A stretch of DNA of 64,000 nt, from contig CAMNHV010000004.1 in NCBI GenBank assembly GCA_946539855.1, positions 1 to 64,000 of the forward strand, in the 5' to 3' direction. A model generated the notes under the pieces. The model made no database searches. It was not told the origin of the DNA and was given only the letters and a program-made list of their open reading frames with translations. Positions 26,590 through 35,348 of this stretch are shown here, piece by piece. Origin of the DNA: CAG-791 sp002449595 (lineage in GTDB: Bacteria; Bacillota; Clostridia; Lachnospirales; Lachnospiraceae). Position 1 is the stretch's first letter. Every line of letters begins with the position of its first letter. Made by a program: the position numbers and the translations under genes.

Positions 26590-27531
26590 TCAGATCTCGT
26601 ATATGAATCCTGTTTTATAGACACGGAGGCCGGGCAGCTCCTTTTCCCCTGCAAGGAGCTCCGCCGTCTTCCATGCCTTTTTCACATCATCAAACAGCGC
26701 GAAAACTGTCGGGCCGCTGCCCGTCATCCGCGCCGCCAGCGCTCCGCCTTCCATGCAGATCTCCTCGATCCTTCCGATCTGCGGAACTTCGGGCGCCGTC
26801 ACCGTCTCCAGCACGTTGCGGCACTCTCTGGCCATCGCACCCGCGTCATTCGCGCGGATCGCGGCGAGCATCGCCTCCGTGTCCGGATGCTGAATTGCCT
26901 CCGCGGGAAGGCTGTCGTACCGGCGGTAGATTCCCCCGGTCGAGGCTCCCGCCTCCGGCTTTGCGATCAGTACCTGCATCTGCGGCGCGTCCGGAAGCGC
27001 CATCAGGATCTCCCCGATCCCCTCGCAGAGCTTCGTGCCGCCGGCGAGGCAGTAAGGAATATCCGCGCCGAGCGTCACGGCCAGTTCCTGCAATCTGCTG
27101 AGGCTGCAGTCCAGTCCGTACAGGTCCCGGATGCACAGCATGACCGCGGCCGCATCCGTGCTGCCGCCTGCCATTCCCGCCGCCATCGGGATCCTCTTGT
27201 CAAGTGAGATCGTGAGCCGGTCCGTGAGAGAAAAGGCGCCGCACATCAGCCGCGCGGCCCTGACCGCCAGATTGTCCTCCCCTGCGGGGAGCGCCGGATC
27301 GTCTGTGATGAGCGTGATCTCCGGAGCCGGCCCTTCGCCGGCAGGCGCGGCATCTGTTCCCCGCCCTTCGCCGGAATTTTCTCTCGTCACAGTAATGGTA
27401 TCATAAATGCCGATCGTCTGCATGACCGAGGAGAGCAGATGGTATCCGTCCTCCCTGCGCCCCGTGACGTCCAGGGTCAGGTTGATCTTGGCATATGCTT
27501 TTCTCGTGACTGCATCCGGCTTCATTCTCAT
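26590..27531 (-). CDS. ispE: 4-diphosphocytidyl-2-C-methyl-D-erythritol kinase
   Basis: IspE phosphorylates CDP-methylerythritol in the MEP isoprenoid pathway. The GHMP-kinase marks are AKINLTLDVTGRREDGYHLL, the P-loop-like PMAAGMAGGSTDAA and the C-terminal MTGSGPTVFA. A low-complexity Gly/Glu/Pro insertion (about residues 60-85) lengthens the first domain. The ATG at 27531 overlaps the pyrD stop (TAATG); another ATG two codons later is also possible. It is followed 19 bases later by the GntR regulator. Confidence 0.94.
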   Translation of the reverse strand: MRMKPDAVTRKAYAKINLTLDVTGRREDGYHLLSSVMQTIGIYDTITVTRENSGEGRGTDAAPAGEGPAPEITLITDDPALPAGEDNLAVRAARLMCGAFSLTDRLTISLDKRIPMAAGMAGGSTDAAAVMLCIRDLYGLDCSLSRLQELAVTLGADIPYCLAGGTKLCEGIGEILMALPDAPQMQVLIAKPEAGASTGGIYRRYDSLPAEAIQHPDTEAMLAAIRANDAGAMARECRNVLETVTAPEVPQIGRIEEICMEGGALAARMTGSGPTVFALFDDVKKAWKTAELLAGEKELPGLRVYKTGFIYEI

Positions 27532-28499
27532 TATCTCACTGCTCCCGTCAGGTCGCTGATTCTTTCGATCCCGTGGCGGATCATGTAATCCTTCATGCCG
27601 TCGATCACGCTGACCGCCGTCGCCGGCTCGTGAAAAGTCATACAACCGACAGCCACGGCTGTCGCTCCCGCCAGGATAAACTCGAGCGCGTCCTCCGCCG
27701 ATCCGATGCCGCCCATGCCGATCACCGGGATCTTCACTGCCTGCGCGGCCTGGTAGACCATGCGCACCGCGACGGGCCGGATCGCCGGGCCGGACAGGCC
27801 GCCCGTGCGGTTCGCGAGGACAAACGTCCTGCGCTCCACGTCGATCTTCATGCCGAGCAGCGTGTTGATGAGCGAGACCGCGTCCGCGCCGCCAGCCTCC
27901 GCCGCGCGCGCCATCTCCGCGATGTCGGTCACGTTCGGCGTCAGCTTCATGATGACCGGCTGCTTCGCGATGCGCTTGATCCGCTGCGTCACGTCCATGA
28001 GGCTGTCCGCGTTCTGGCCGAACTGGATCGCGCCCGCCTTCACGTTCGGGCAGGACACGTTGATCTCGAGGAGGTCCACAGGCTCATCGGAGAGCCGCTC
28101 CACCACTTCCAGATACTCTTCCACCGTGTGGCCGCAGACGTTGACGATGACGCGCGGGCCATCCCCGACCGCATCCGCCGCAGCCTTTGTGCGATAGTTC
28201 GAGAGAAAAGCGAGATCCCTCTCACAGAACACTTCCACGCCCGGGTTCTGCAGCCCGATCGCGTTCAGCATTCCCGAAGGAGTCTCCGCGACGCGCGGTG
28301 TGGGGTTGCCCTCCCACGGCACTGCCGACACACCCTTCGTCACGACCGCGCCAAGCTTCGAGAGGTCGACGAAGTCGCTGTATTCCATTCCTGAGCCGAA
28401 CGTCCCGGAAGCCGTCATCACCGGATTCTGCAGGCGGACGCCGCCGATCTCGACGGACAGGTCCGGCATATTTTCAATGTTGTTTTTATCAGTATTCAT
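27531..28499 (-). CDS. pyrD: Dihydroorotate dehydrogenase B, catalytic subunit
   Basis: PyrD oxidises dihydroorotate to orotate with FMN. The 322-residue class 1B form is identified by the catalytic cysteine in NVSCPNVK and by the partner pyrK next to it. Other marks are NPVMTASGTFG, the TLxLINTLLG-type strand and GMGGIGSAEDALEF. GGGAGGA lies before the ATG. It is 99 bases downstream of pyrK, and its stop overlaps the ispE start. The enzyme passes electrons to NAD through PyrK. Confidence 0.96.
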   Translation of the reverse strand: MNTDKNNIENMPDLSVEIGGVRLQNPVMTASGTFGSGMEYSDFVDLSKLGAVVTKGVSAVPWEGNPTPRVAETPSGMLNAIGLQNPGVEVFCERDLAFLSNYRTKAAADAVGDGPRVIVNVCGHTVEEYLEVVERLSDEPVDLLEINVSCPNVKAGAIQFGQNADSLMDVTQRIKRIAKQPVIMKLTPNVTDIAEMARAAEAGGADAVSLINTLLGMKIDVERRTFVLANRTGGLSGPAIRPVAVRMVYQAAQAVKIPVIGMGGIGSAEDALEFILAGATAVAVGCMTFHEPATAVSVIDGMKDYMIRHGIERISDLTGAVR

Positions 28500-28598
28500 G
28501 GGATCCTCCCGGGATCGAACAGGCTTGATGCCTGGGAATATCTTTTTCTGCGCAGCTGCTCAGTACTGCCCGAAGCGCTTGCTGCGGTGGACATCTGT

Positions 28599-29417
28599 TC
28601 AGATATCTACATATTTCGCGTTGAACACGGGTCCCTCGGTGCAGATCCTGGTGTTCTTCACGTGGGAGTGCTCGTCTTCCCTGGTCGTCTTCGCCACGCA
28701 GCCGAGGCAGGCGCCGACGCCGCAGGCCATTCTCTCCTCCAGGGAGATGTAGCAGGCGATCCCCTCCTGCGCCGCATACGCCTTGACCGCGCGCAGCATG
28801 GGCATCGGGCCGCAGGCGCAGATCGCGTCCGCGCGGATGCCTTCCTGCTTCACCGCGGTGAGGACGTTTCCCTTCGTTCCGACGCTGCCGTCTTCCGTCG
28901 CGATGAAGACCTGCGCGTATTTCTCGAATTCCTCGCGGAGAAACATCTGTGCGTCCCGGTAGCCGAGGACTGTGATCACGGGCGACTGGTCCTTTTCTTC
29001 CCCGCTATTAAGAGCGCTCAGCTGCTTCGCCAGAAGGAGCATGGGCGGGATGCCGATTCCGCCGCCGAGCAGAAGCACTCGCTTGTTCTTCAGCTCTTCC
29101 ACGGGATATCCGTTGCCGAGGATCCCAAGGATCTGCGTCTCTTCTCCGGCTTTCAGGCCCGCGATCTCAGCGGTGCCCTTTCCGGCGACGCGGTAAACGA
29201 GCCGGAGCTCCTTCTCATCCCCGCTGTCACAGATGCTGATCGGCCGGGGGAGCAGCATGGCGCCGTCGCCCGTGTAGACGCCGACGAACTGGCCCGGGCG
29301 GGCCGCTGAGGGCAGCTCGGGAACGCGCAGCTCGAGGCTGCGGATGCCCGGCGCGAGCGTCTCGTGCCGCAGCACTTCCGCTCTCATTTTCTGTTTCCGA
29401 ATGGCAGTTTCTGTCAT
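28599..29417 (-). CDS. pyrK: Dihydroorotate dehydrogenase B, electron transfer subunit
   Basis: This 272-residue flavoprotein of the ferredoxin-NADP reductase type carries FAD and a 2Fe-2S cluster. It links PyrD to NAD. The FAD-binding segment includes LLPRPISICD. The NAD region is VLLLGGGIGIPPMLLLAKQL. The cluster cysteines are in ACGVGACLGC plus RICTEGPVF. The start at 29417 has GAGGAA six bases upstream; an in-frame ATG at 29456 lacks an SD and overlaps the preceding plsC gene region. It stands between plsC and pyrD. Confidence 0.94.
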   Translation of the reverse strand: MTETAIRKQKMRAEVLRHETLAPGIRSLELRVPELPSAARPGQFVGVYTGDGAMLLPRPISICDSGDEKELRLVYRVAGKGTAEIAGLKAGEETQILGILGNGYPVEELKNKRVLLLGGGIGIPPMLLLAKQLSALNSGEEKDQSPVITVLGYRDAQMFLREEFEKYAQVFIATEDGSVGTKGNVLTAVKQEGIRADAICACGPMPMLRAVKAYAAQEGIACYISLEERMACGVGACLGCVAKTTREDEHSHVKNTRICTEGPVFNAKYVDI

Positions 29418-29466
29418 GTTCGGTTCCTCGTTGTGTTTTTGTTCGTGGCCCCTCATCCGGTGAGGT

Positions 29467-30216
29467 TCACGCCTTGTTTTCTTTCGAAACGTGCGCGTTG
29501 TAGGTGTCCTGGATCAAGCTGCGGACGCGCTCCGGCAGTTCCTTCTGGTCCTGTCTCGATATGCCCGCCGTCTCGATCGGCTCGCCGTAGATGATCGTGG
29601 CCTTCGCGGGGCGGATCGCCGGGAAGTGCGCCTCAAAGATCTCCCTCGTCCCGATGATCGTGACGGGCACGATCGGGGCGCCGGCCTTGGTCGCGATCTT
29701 GAAGCTGCCGGCGTGGAATTCCTGCAGCTGCCCGGGCTCGTGGTTTCGCGTGCCCTCCGGGAAGATCAGGATCGAGATGCCTTCCTTGATCTCCTCGATC
29801 GCCTTCAGGACGACTTCCAGGCCCTTGCGCACGTCGGACCGGTCAAGGAAAAGGCAGTAGATGCGCCGCATCCAGGTTGCGAGCAGCGGCACCTTTTCGA
29901 GCGAGACCTTGGCGACGATGCCCGTCAGGCTCCGCACGTTCGCGCCGAAAAGCACGATGTCAAAGATGCTGTTGTGGTTGGCGATGTAGAGGACCGCGCG
30001 GTCCTCCGGAATGTTCTCCGCGCCGATGATCTCCGCCTTGCAGCCGGACAGAAACCAGACCATCCGGAAGCCGAAGCGGACGAAGCGCATGCTCAGCTCG
30101 TCTTTCTTCTTCCGGTCCCCCCGGAGAAACAGATCCTGATAGAGCATGACGAAAATGCCGACGATCAGGAAAATGACGACGGCCAGAAGGACGATGATCA
30201 TGCGAATAATGCCCAT
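29467..30216 (-). CDS. plsC: 1-acyl-sn-glycerol-3-phosphate acyltransferase
   Basis: PlsC adds the second acyl chain in phosphatidic acid synthesis at the membrane. The 249-residue protein has an N-terminal membrane helix (MIIVLLAVVIFLIVGIFV), the catalytic NHNSIFD (HX4D), a FPEGTR substrate motif and a VTIIGTRE strand. The start at 30216 follows AGAGGAAG. It is first in the run plsC-pyrK-pyrD-ispE-gntR-murI and faces the divergent pyrC. Confidence 0.93.
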   Translation of the reverse strand: MGIIRMIIVLLAVVIFLIVGIFVMLYQDLFLRGDRKKKDELSMRFVRFGFRMVWFLSGCKAEIIGAENIPEDRAVLYIANHNSIFDIVLFGANVRSLTGIVAKVSLEKVPLLATWMRRIYCLFLDRSDVRKGLEVVLKAIEEIKEGISILIFPEGTRNHEPGQLQEFHAGSFKIATKAGAPIVPVTIIGTREIFEAHFPAIRPAKATIIYGEPIETAGISRQDQKELPERVRSLIQDTYNAHVSKENKA

Positions 30217-30245
30217 GTATTCTTTCTTCCTCTCACTAAAGCAAT

Positions 30246-30262
30246 TATAATCAAAGATTATA
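30246..30262. promoter_or_regulatory. Palindrome in divergent plsC/pyrC promoter region
   Basis: TATAATC-AAA-GATTATA is a perfect inverted repeat with seven-base arms. Each arm contains or abuts a TATAAT-like -10, one per strand. It could be an operator or simply two facing -10 boxes. No -35 of good quality is visible on either strand. Confidence 0.4.
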
Positions 30263-30347
30263 GATACTATACCATAAACCAAAAATCCCGGCACAGACAC
30301 ACCGCCGCGTGCGCTGAGGAATGACTAACTGGAAATCGGAGGTACCT

Positions 30348-31673
30348 ATGCTTCTTATCAAGAACGGCACAATTATCGACCCCGCCGCCGGAACCATGCA
30401 AAAAGGCGACATCCTCGCCGCAAGCGGAACGATCATTTCCATAGAAGATGCGATCACACCGGAAGACGCGGCAGCTGCAGCAAGCGCAGCCGGGGCAGAC
30501 GCAACGGAGGCCCTCACGGTCATCGACGCGGCAGGCCTGTGCGTCGCGCCGGGACTGATCGACACGCACGTCCACTTCCGCGATCCGGGCTTCCCCGCAA
30601 AGGAGACCATCGAGACCGGGGCGCGCGCAGCAAAGCGCGGCGGCTTCACGACCGTCATCATGATGGCCAACACGAATCCTTCCATCGACAGTGTGGAAGT
30701 GCTGCAGGACGTCCTGCAGCGCGGGCAGGCGACCGGCATTCACGTCCTCTCCTGCTGCAACGTCACTAAAGAGATGCACGGAAAGGAGCTGACCGACATG
30801 GAAGCGCTCGCCGCGGCCGGCGCGGCAGGCTTTACGGATGACGGTATTCCCGTCCTGGACGGCGAACTGCTCGAGAAGGCTCTTGTGAAAGCGGCTGCCC
30901 TGGATCTGCCGGTCAGCCTGCACGAAGAAGATCCCGCATATATCACGAATCCCGGCGTGACCTCCGGCGGCCCCGCCGCCGCGTTTCTCGGCCTCACCGG
31001 CGCCTCTCCCGAAGCGGAGATCACGATGATCCGCCGCGACGTCGAGATCGCGCTGCGGACCGGCGCCTCCCTGTGCATCCAGCACATCAGCACCGCGGAG
31101 GGCGTGGAGCTCGTGCGGGACGCGCAGCGCCGCGCTGCAGGGACCGGCGCCCGGATCCACGCTGAGGCGACGCCGCACCACTTTTCCCTGACGGAACAGG
31201 CGGTGATCGAAAAGGGGACGCTCGCCCGCGTCAACCCGCCGATCCGCACGGAGCGCGACCGCCTCGCGATCATCGAGGGACTCTGCGACGGCACGATCGA
31301 CCTCATCGCGACCGACCACGCGCCGCACACGGAGGAGGAGAAGGCAAGACCCTTTTCCAAAGCGCCCAGCGGCATGATCGGCCTCGAGACGTCGCTCGGG
31401 CTCGGCATCCGCGAGCTCGTGCAGAAGGGATATCTCACGCTCCCGGAGCTGATCCGCAAGATGACGCTGAATCCGGCGCAGGTCTATCACCTTCCCGCCG
31501 GCCGCATGGAAAAAGGGAGTCCCGCCGATCTCGTCCTCTTCTCCCCGGAAGAGACGTGGACCGTCCGTACCCCCTTTGCCTCAAAAGCCTCTAACTCCCC
31601 CTTCATCGGGGAAGAGCTTCCCGGCGCGATCCATTACACCATCGCGTCCGGTGAAGTTGTCTATTCTGTATAA
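30348..31673 (+). CDS. pyrC: Dihydroorotase
   Basis: This 441-residue amidohydrolase converts carbamoyl-aspartate to dihydroorotate. Zinc ligands include DTHVHFRDPG; further marks are KETIETG, NPSID, the metal-site EATPHHF and IATDHAPHTEEEK. Length and motifs fit the bacterial class I type. The start at 30348 follows GGAGG at five bases; an upstream ATG in frame has no SD. It is divergent from the plsC-pyrK-pyrD operon, so both pyrimidine units share one promoter region. Confidence 0.95.
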   Translation: MLLIKNGTIIDPAAGTMQKGDILAASGTIISIEDAITPEDAAAAASAAGADATEALTVIDAAGLCVAPGLIDTHVHFRDPGFPAKETIETGARAAKRGGFTTVIMMANTNPSIDSVEVLQDVLQRGQATGIHVLSCCNVTKEMHGKELTDMEALAAAGAAGFTDDGIPVLDGELLEKALVKAAALDLPVSLHEEDPAYITNPGVTSGGPAAAFLGLTGASPEAEITMIRRDVEIALRTGASLCIQHISTAEGVELVRDAQRRAAGTGARIHAEATPHHFSLTEQAVIEKGTLARVNPPIRTERDRLAIIEGLCDGTIDLIATDHAPHTEEEKARPFSKAPSGMIGLETSLGLGIRELVQKGYLTLPELIRKMTLNPAQVYHLPAGRMEKGSPADLVLFSPEETWTVRTPFASKASNSPFIGEELPGAIHYTIASGEVVYSV

Positions 31674-31675
31674 TC

Positions 31676-32662
31676 TCAGATCCCGTTCACCACATTCGCA
31701 GGCCTTCCGCCGGCCGCGACCGTCTCGAACGCGGTCCAGATATTCGCGTGCCCGCGGCGGAACGTGCTCCTCGTGACGCCCGCGATGTGCGGCGAAAAGA
31801 CGATCCTGCGCGCCGCCTCCTCCGGAAGATGCAGGAGGACGTGGTCCGCCGGCACCGGCTCCGGCGACACAGTGTCGAGCCCGGCGCCCGCGATCCAGCC
31901 TTCCGTCAGCGCCTCTTTCAGCGCCTCATTGTCCACGATCTCGCCGCGCGCCGTGTTGATGAGGAGCGCCGCCTTTTTCATGCCGCGCAGGAACTCCCTG
32001 TCCACCATTCCCGTCGTCTCCGGCGTGACCGGCACGTGAATGCTGATGATGTCGCATTCCTTCTTCATCTCATCCGGCGTCATGTAGGTGACGCCGAGCT
32101 TCGCCTCGGTCTCCGCATCGCGCCTGTGCGAAGCGTAATACGCGACCTTGCAGCCGAACGCGTTCAGGCGCTTCGCCGTCTCCCGCGCGATATTGCCGAA
32201 GCCGATCAGGCCGACCGTGCAGTCCCCGAGTTCCGGGATCTGTCCCATCATGGAAGTCTTCATCCCGATCTGCTTCCCTGCGAGGACCGCCTCGTTCCCC
32301 GCAATCGCGCTGCGCTGCAGCATGAGCATCAGCATCACCGCGTGCTCCGCCACTGCCTGCGCGTTGATCCCTGCATTGTTGCAGACCGGGATCCCGCGCG
32401 CCGCGGCCGCGGCGCAGTCGATGCCGTTGTAGGCGACGCCCTCCGAGTGGATGACCTTCAGGTTCGGCATGCCGTCGATGAGCTCCGCGGAGACCTTTGC
32501 GATCGCGTCCGCCGCGAGGAAGTCCGCGTCGCCGCCCGCCTGCAGGAGCTCCGCATCCGGCGTGCCGAGCGGCATAAAGACCTTCTCCAGCTCCCGCACG
32601 AACGGCGTGTCCGGCATGAACTTCTCATACCTTTTTCTGTCAGCGATGATCAGTGCCTTCAT
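31676..32662 (-). CDS. D-2-hydroxyacid dehydrogenase
   Basis: This 328-residue NAD-dependent dehydrogenase of the phosphoglycerate/hydroxypyruvate reductase type has the nucleotide motif GLIGFGNIARETA, the catalytic arginine in NTARGEIVDNEAL, a downstream glutamate and the final histidine in FSPHIAG. No ACT domain is present, so it is not the long SerA form. Substrate specificity is open. AAGGAGA stands about ten bases before the ATG. It converges on pyrC and lies downstream of the hydratase gene behind a hairpin. Confidence 0.9.
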   Translation of the reverse strand: MKALIIADRKRYEKFMPDTPFVRELEKVFMPLGTPDAELLQAGGDADFLAADAIAKVSAELIDGMPNLKVIHSEGVAYNGIDCAAAAARGIPVCNNAGINAQAVAEHAVMLMLMLQRSAIAGNEAVLAGKQIGMKTSMMGQIPELGDCTVGLIGFGNIARETAKRLNAFGCKVAYYASHRRDAETEAKLGVTYMTPDEMKKECDIISIHVPVTPETTGMVDREFLRGMKKAALLINTARGEIVDNEALKEALTEGWIAGAGLDTVSPEPVPADHVLLHLPEEAARRIVFSPHIAGVTRSTFRRGHANIWTAFETVAAGGRPANVVNGI

Positions 32663-32764
32663 AATCTGTCTTTCTCCTTCGTGACCGGATGGGCAGACTG
32701 CCTCCATCCGATGTCCGTCAGCCTCACGTGCAGACATGGTCTTCACGTTCGGCCTTATCGCTTA

Positions 32765-32811
32765 AAGAGCCGGCCGGAAACGGCATACCCGCTCGCTTCC
32801 GGCCGGCTCTT
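32765..32811 (-). terminator. Hairpin terminator after hydratase gene
   Basis: Fifteen-base perfect arms (32765-32779 and 32797-32811) pair; on the minus strand the stem is followed only by a short TTT. It is probably a moderate terminator between the hydratase and the dehydrogenase. Confidence 0.65.
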
Positions 32812-32823
32812 CGCATACAGTTC

Positions 32824-35172
32824 TTACTTCAGGGATCTTCCGTTGTAGTTGATCAGGCAGCCGTCCAGAATGATCTGGCGCTCCTCATCGGTGAGCGCGC
32901 CGAGCGACACCGTGAACGGTGCGGGTGCGGCGTCATCCGTAGTGATCACGTATCCGGTGATCGTCTCTGCCTTCTCTTCCACCGCCCCCCGGATCTGCGG
33001 GAAGAAGACGATGCCTTCCTTCGCGAACGGGATCTGAGCCTGCGTGAGATCCGCACCTTCCGGCGCGGGCAGCACGAACGGGAGCATGCCCCAGTTGATG
33101 ACGTTCGAGCGGTATCTCTTCGTCGCATATTCAAACGCGAAGTTCGCCCAGCCGCCGAGCACCTTCTGGCAGGAAGCCGCCTGCTCTCTCGCGGAGCCGT
33201 CGCCCGGCTTCACCGCGAAGATCGCGGAACCGACGCCGATCGTGTCGTGGCTGACGCCCTCGAAATTCGCCTTGATCTTCTGCACGTAAGGAGCGAGGAA
33301 CGGCACTGCCTTTACGGCGCAGCCGCCCGCCTCCAGCGCCTCCTGCGCCTTGTGGATCTCCTTGGAGAGCGGCACGTAGTCGGGCGCTTTCCTGGACAGC
33401 GTGAACTCCGCGAGTCCGAGCGGATTCGAGCGGTAAGAGCTCGTCTCGCCGGACGGGATCAGCTCGTCCGTCGTCGTCACGGGATCGTGGATCTCCGCGG
33501 TGATCTGCAGGATCAGGTTCTCCGGCAGCGGAGACATCTTCGGCCAGTCTTTGATGTTCGGGCCGAGCTGGAGCTCCTGCTCCGGATCCGCAACGCCGTG
33601 GGAGTCGAAGACGCGGCGGTCGTAGATTCCCTTGTCGAAGTGATAGTCGTAGACCGGGATGTCGCGGTCCAGATCCGTCGCCGCCGTGAGCATGCCCTTG
33701 TTCGCCGCGGTCGCCGCGATGGATCTCGCGTCCATCAGCGCGACGGAAGCGACCTGGCCGTTCTGGATCTTCGAGCCTTCGCGGTTCGGGAAGTTGCGCG
33801 TCGAGTGGCGGATCGAGAACGCGTTGTTGGCCGGCGTGTCGCCCGCACCGAAGCAGGGGCCGCAGAACGCGGTCTTGATGACGGCGCCGGTCTCCAGGAT
33901 CTTCGCGGCACAGCCGTTTCTCACGAGTTCCATGTAGATCGGCATGGATGCCGGGTAGACGCTCAGCGTGAACTTGTCGTTGCCGATCGAAGCGCCGTCC
34001 AGGATCTCAGCTGCGGCGCACAGGTTCTCGAAACCGCCGCCCGCGCAGCCCGCGATAATTCCCTGCTCGACCAGCAGGTTTCCGTTCACGATCTTGTCCT
34101 TCAGGGAGTAATCCACGTCCGCGCCGAAGGACACCTTCGCGCGCTCTTCGGTCTCATGCAGGTAATCCGTGAGGTTCGCCTTGACCTCGTCGATCGGATA
34201 CGCCTTGCTCGGGTGGAACGGCATTGCGATCATCGGACGGATCTTCGAGAGGTCGACCATGATGACGCCGTCGTAATACGCGCCGGCTGTGGGATGCAGC
34301 TCCGCGTAGTCCTGCGGCCTGCCGTGGACCGTGTAATATTTCTGAATCTCTTCGTCGGTCTCCCAGATCGAGGAGAGGCAGGTCGTCTCCGTCGTCATGA
34401 CGTCGATGCCGATTCTGAAATCCGCGGAGAGCGACGCGATGCCGGGGCCCACGAATTCCATGACCTTGTTCTTGACGAAGCCGTTGTCAAACACCGCGCC
34501 GACCAGTGCGAGCGCCACGTCCTGCGGGCCGACGCCGCGCTGCGGCGCCCCCGTGAGGCAGACGGCAATCACGTCCGGCTTCGCGATGTCATAGGTCTGT
34601 CCGAGGAGCTGCTTGACCAGCTCCGGTCCGCCCTCGCCCACCGCCATGGTGCCGAGCGCGCCGTATCTTGTATGGGAGTCCGAGCCGAGGATCATGGCTC
34701 CGCCCTCCGCCATCATCTCTCTCGCGTACTGGTGAATGACCGCGAGATGCGGAGGAACGTAGACGCCGCCGTATTTTCTCGCCGCGGTGAGGCCGAAGAC
34801 GTGGTCGTCCTCGTTGATCGTCCCGCCGACCGCGCAGAGCGAGTTGTGGCAGTTCGTCAGCATGTAGGGAATCGGGAACGAAGTCAGGCCCGATGCCCGC
34901 GCCGTCTGGATGATGCCAACGTAAGTGATGTCATGGCTCGTCAGCTTGTCGAACTTGATCCTGAGCATATCGCTGCCGTCTTCCGAAGGCCCGTATGCCG
35001 TCTTCTCAGTGTCGTGCGCGGACAGGATCTTCGCCGCCATCGTGCGGCTTTTCGCCTCCCGCTTCGACGCCGCGACGCCCGCTGCCGCGAGCTGTGCCGC
35101 CGCTTCCGCGCCGTCTGTCACGAAGTTTCCGTTTCCGAGATAGTACGCTCCCTCTTTCTGCAATGAGATCAT
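32824..35172 (-). CDS. Aconitase-family hydratase
   Basis: The 782-residue protein belongs to the aconitase superfamily, which dehydrates and rehydrates hydroxyacids using a 4Fe-4S cluster. Likely cluster cysteines are in AGCAGGG and AFCGPCFG, with another in TNCHNS. SDSHTRYGALGTM and the swivel-domain segment YRSNVINWGMLPFV are typical. It is not a close match to citrate-cycle AcnA, and isopropylmalate isomerase is split in most bacteria, so the substrate is uncertain. AAAAGGGGA precedes the ATG. The promoter region carries a TTGTATACAA palindrome. Confidence 0.85.
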   Translation of the reverse strand: MISLQKEGAYYLGNGNFVTDGAEAAAQLAAAGVAASKREAKSRTMAAKILSAHDTEKTAYGPSEDGSDMLRIKFDKLTSHDITYVGIIQTARASGLTSFPIPYMLTNCHNSLCAVGGTINEDDHVFGLTAARKYGGVYVPPHLAVIHQYAREMMAEGGAMILGSDSHTRYGALGTMAVGEGGPELVKQLLGQTYDIAKPDVIAVCLTGAPQRGVGPQDVALALVGAVFDNGFVKNKVMEFVGPGIASLSADFRIGIDVMTTETTCLSSIWETDEEIQKYYTVHGRPQDYAELHPTAGAYYDGVIMVDLSKIRPMIAMPFHPSKAYPIDEVKANLTDYLHETEERAKVSFGADVDYSLKDKIVNGNLLVEQGIIAGCAGGGFENLCAAAEILDGASIGNDKFTLSVYPASMPIYMELVRNGCAAKILETGAVIKTAFCGPCFGAGDTPANNAFSIRHSTRNFPNREGSKIQNGQVASVALMDARSIAATAANKGMLTAATDLDRDIPVYDYHFDKGIYDRRVFDSHGVADPEQELQLGPNIKDWPKMSPLPENLILQITAEIHDPVTTTDELIPSGETSSYRSNPLGLAEFTLSRKAPDYVPLSKEIHKAQEALEAGGCAVKAVPFLAPYVQKIKANFEGVSHDTIGVGSAIFAVKPGDGSAREQAASCQKVLGGWANFAFEYATKRYRSNVINWGMLPFVLPAPEGADLTQAQIPFAKEGIVFFPQIRGAVEEKAETITGYVITTDDAAPAPFTVSLGALTDEERQIILDGCLINYNGRSLK

Positions 35173-35267
35173 ATTCGTGTCCCCTTTTCACTCAAAAGAT
35201 GCGTTTTTGAGGCTTTTCGCCCATGTAATACAGATTTTAACACAGATCAACAGCCGCATCTACATCT

Positions 35268-35285
35268 TTGTATACAATTATACAA
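35268..35285. promoter_or_regulatory. TTGTATACAA operator-like palindrome at hydratase promoter
   Basis: The sequence is TTGTATACAATTATACAA. Its first ten bases are a perfect palindrome, and TTGTATA/TATACAA also form a longer dyad. On the minus strand it contains TATAAT (35282-35277), a probable -10 for the hydratase gene. The pattern resembles sites of FCD-type GntR regulators, one of which is encoded at 25.9 kb. Confidence 0.5.
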
Positions 35286-35316
35286 AAGCCGGTGCCACAT
35301 CCCTGCAGCACCGGCT
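35282..35316 (-). terminator. glgP terminator
   Basis: AGCCGGTG and CACCGGCT pair, and TTTTGT follows on the minus strand. It lies 33 bases past the glgP stop and touches the next promoter. Confidence 0.75.
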
Positions 35317-35348
35317 GTTCTTACGTTATGATCTGTGCCGATCCGGCA

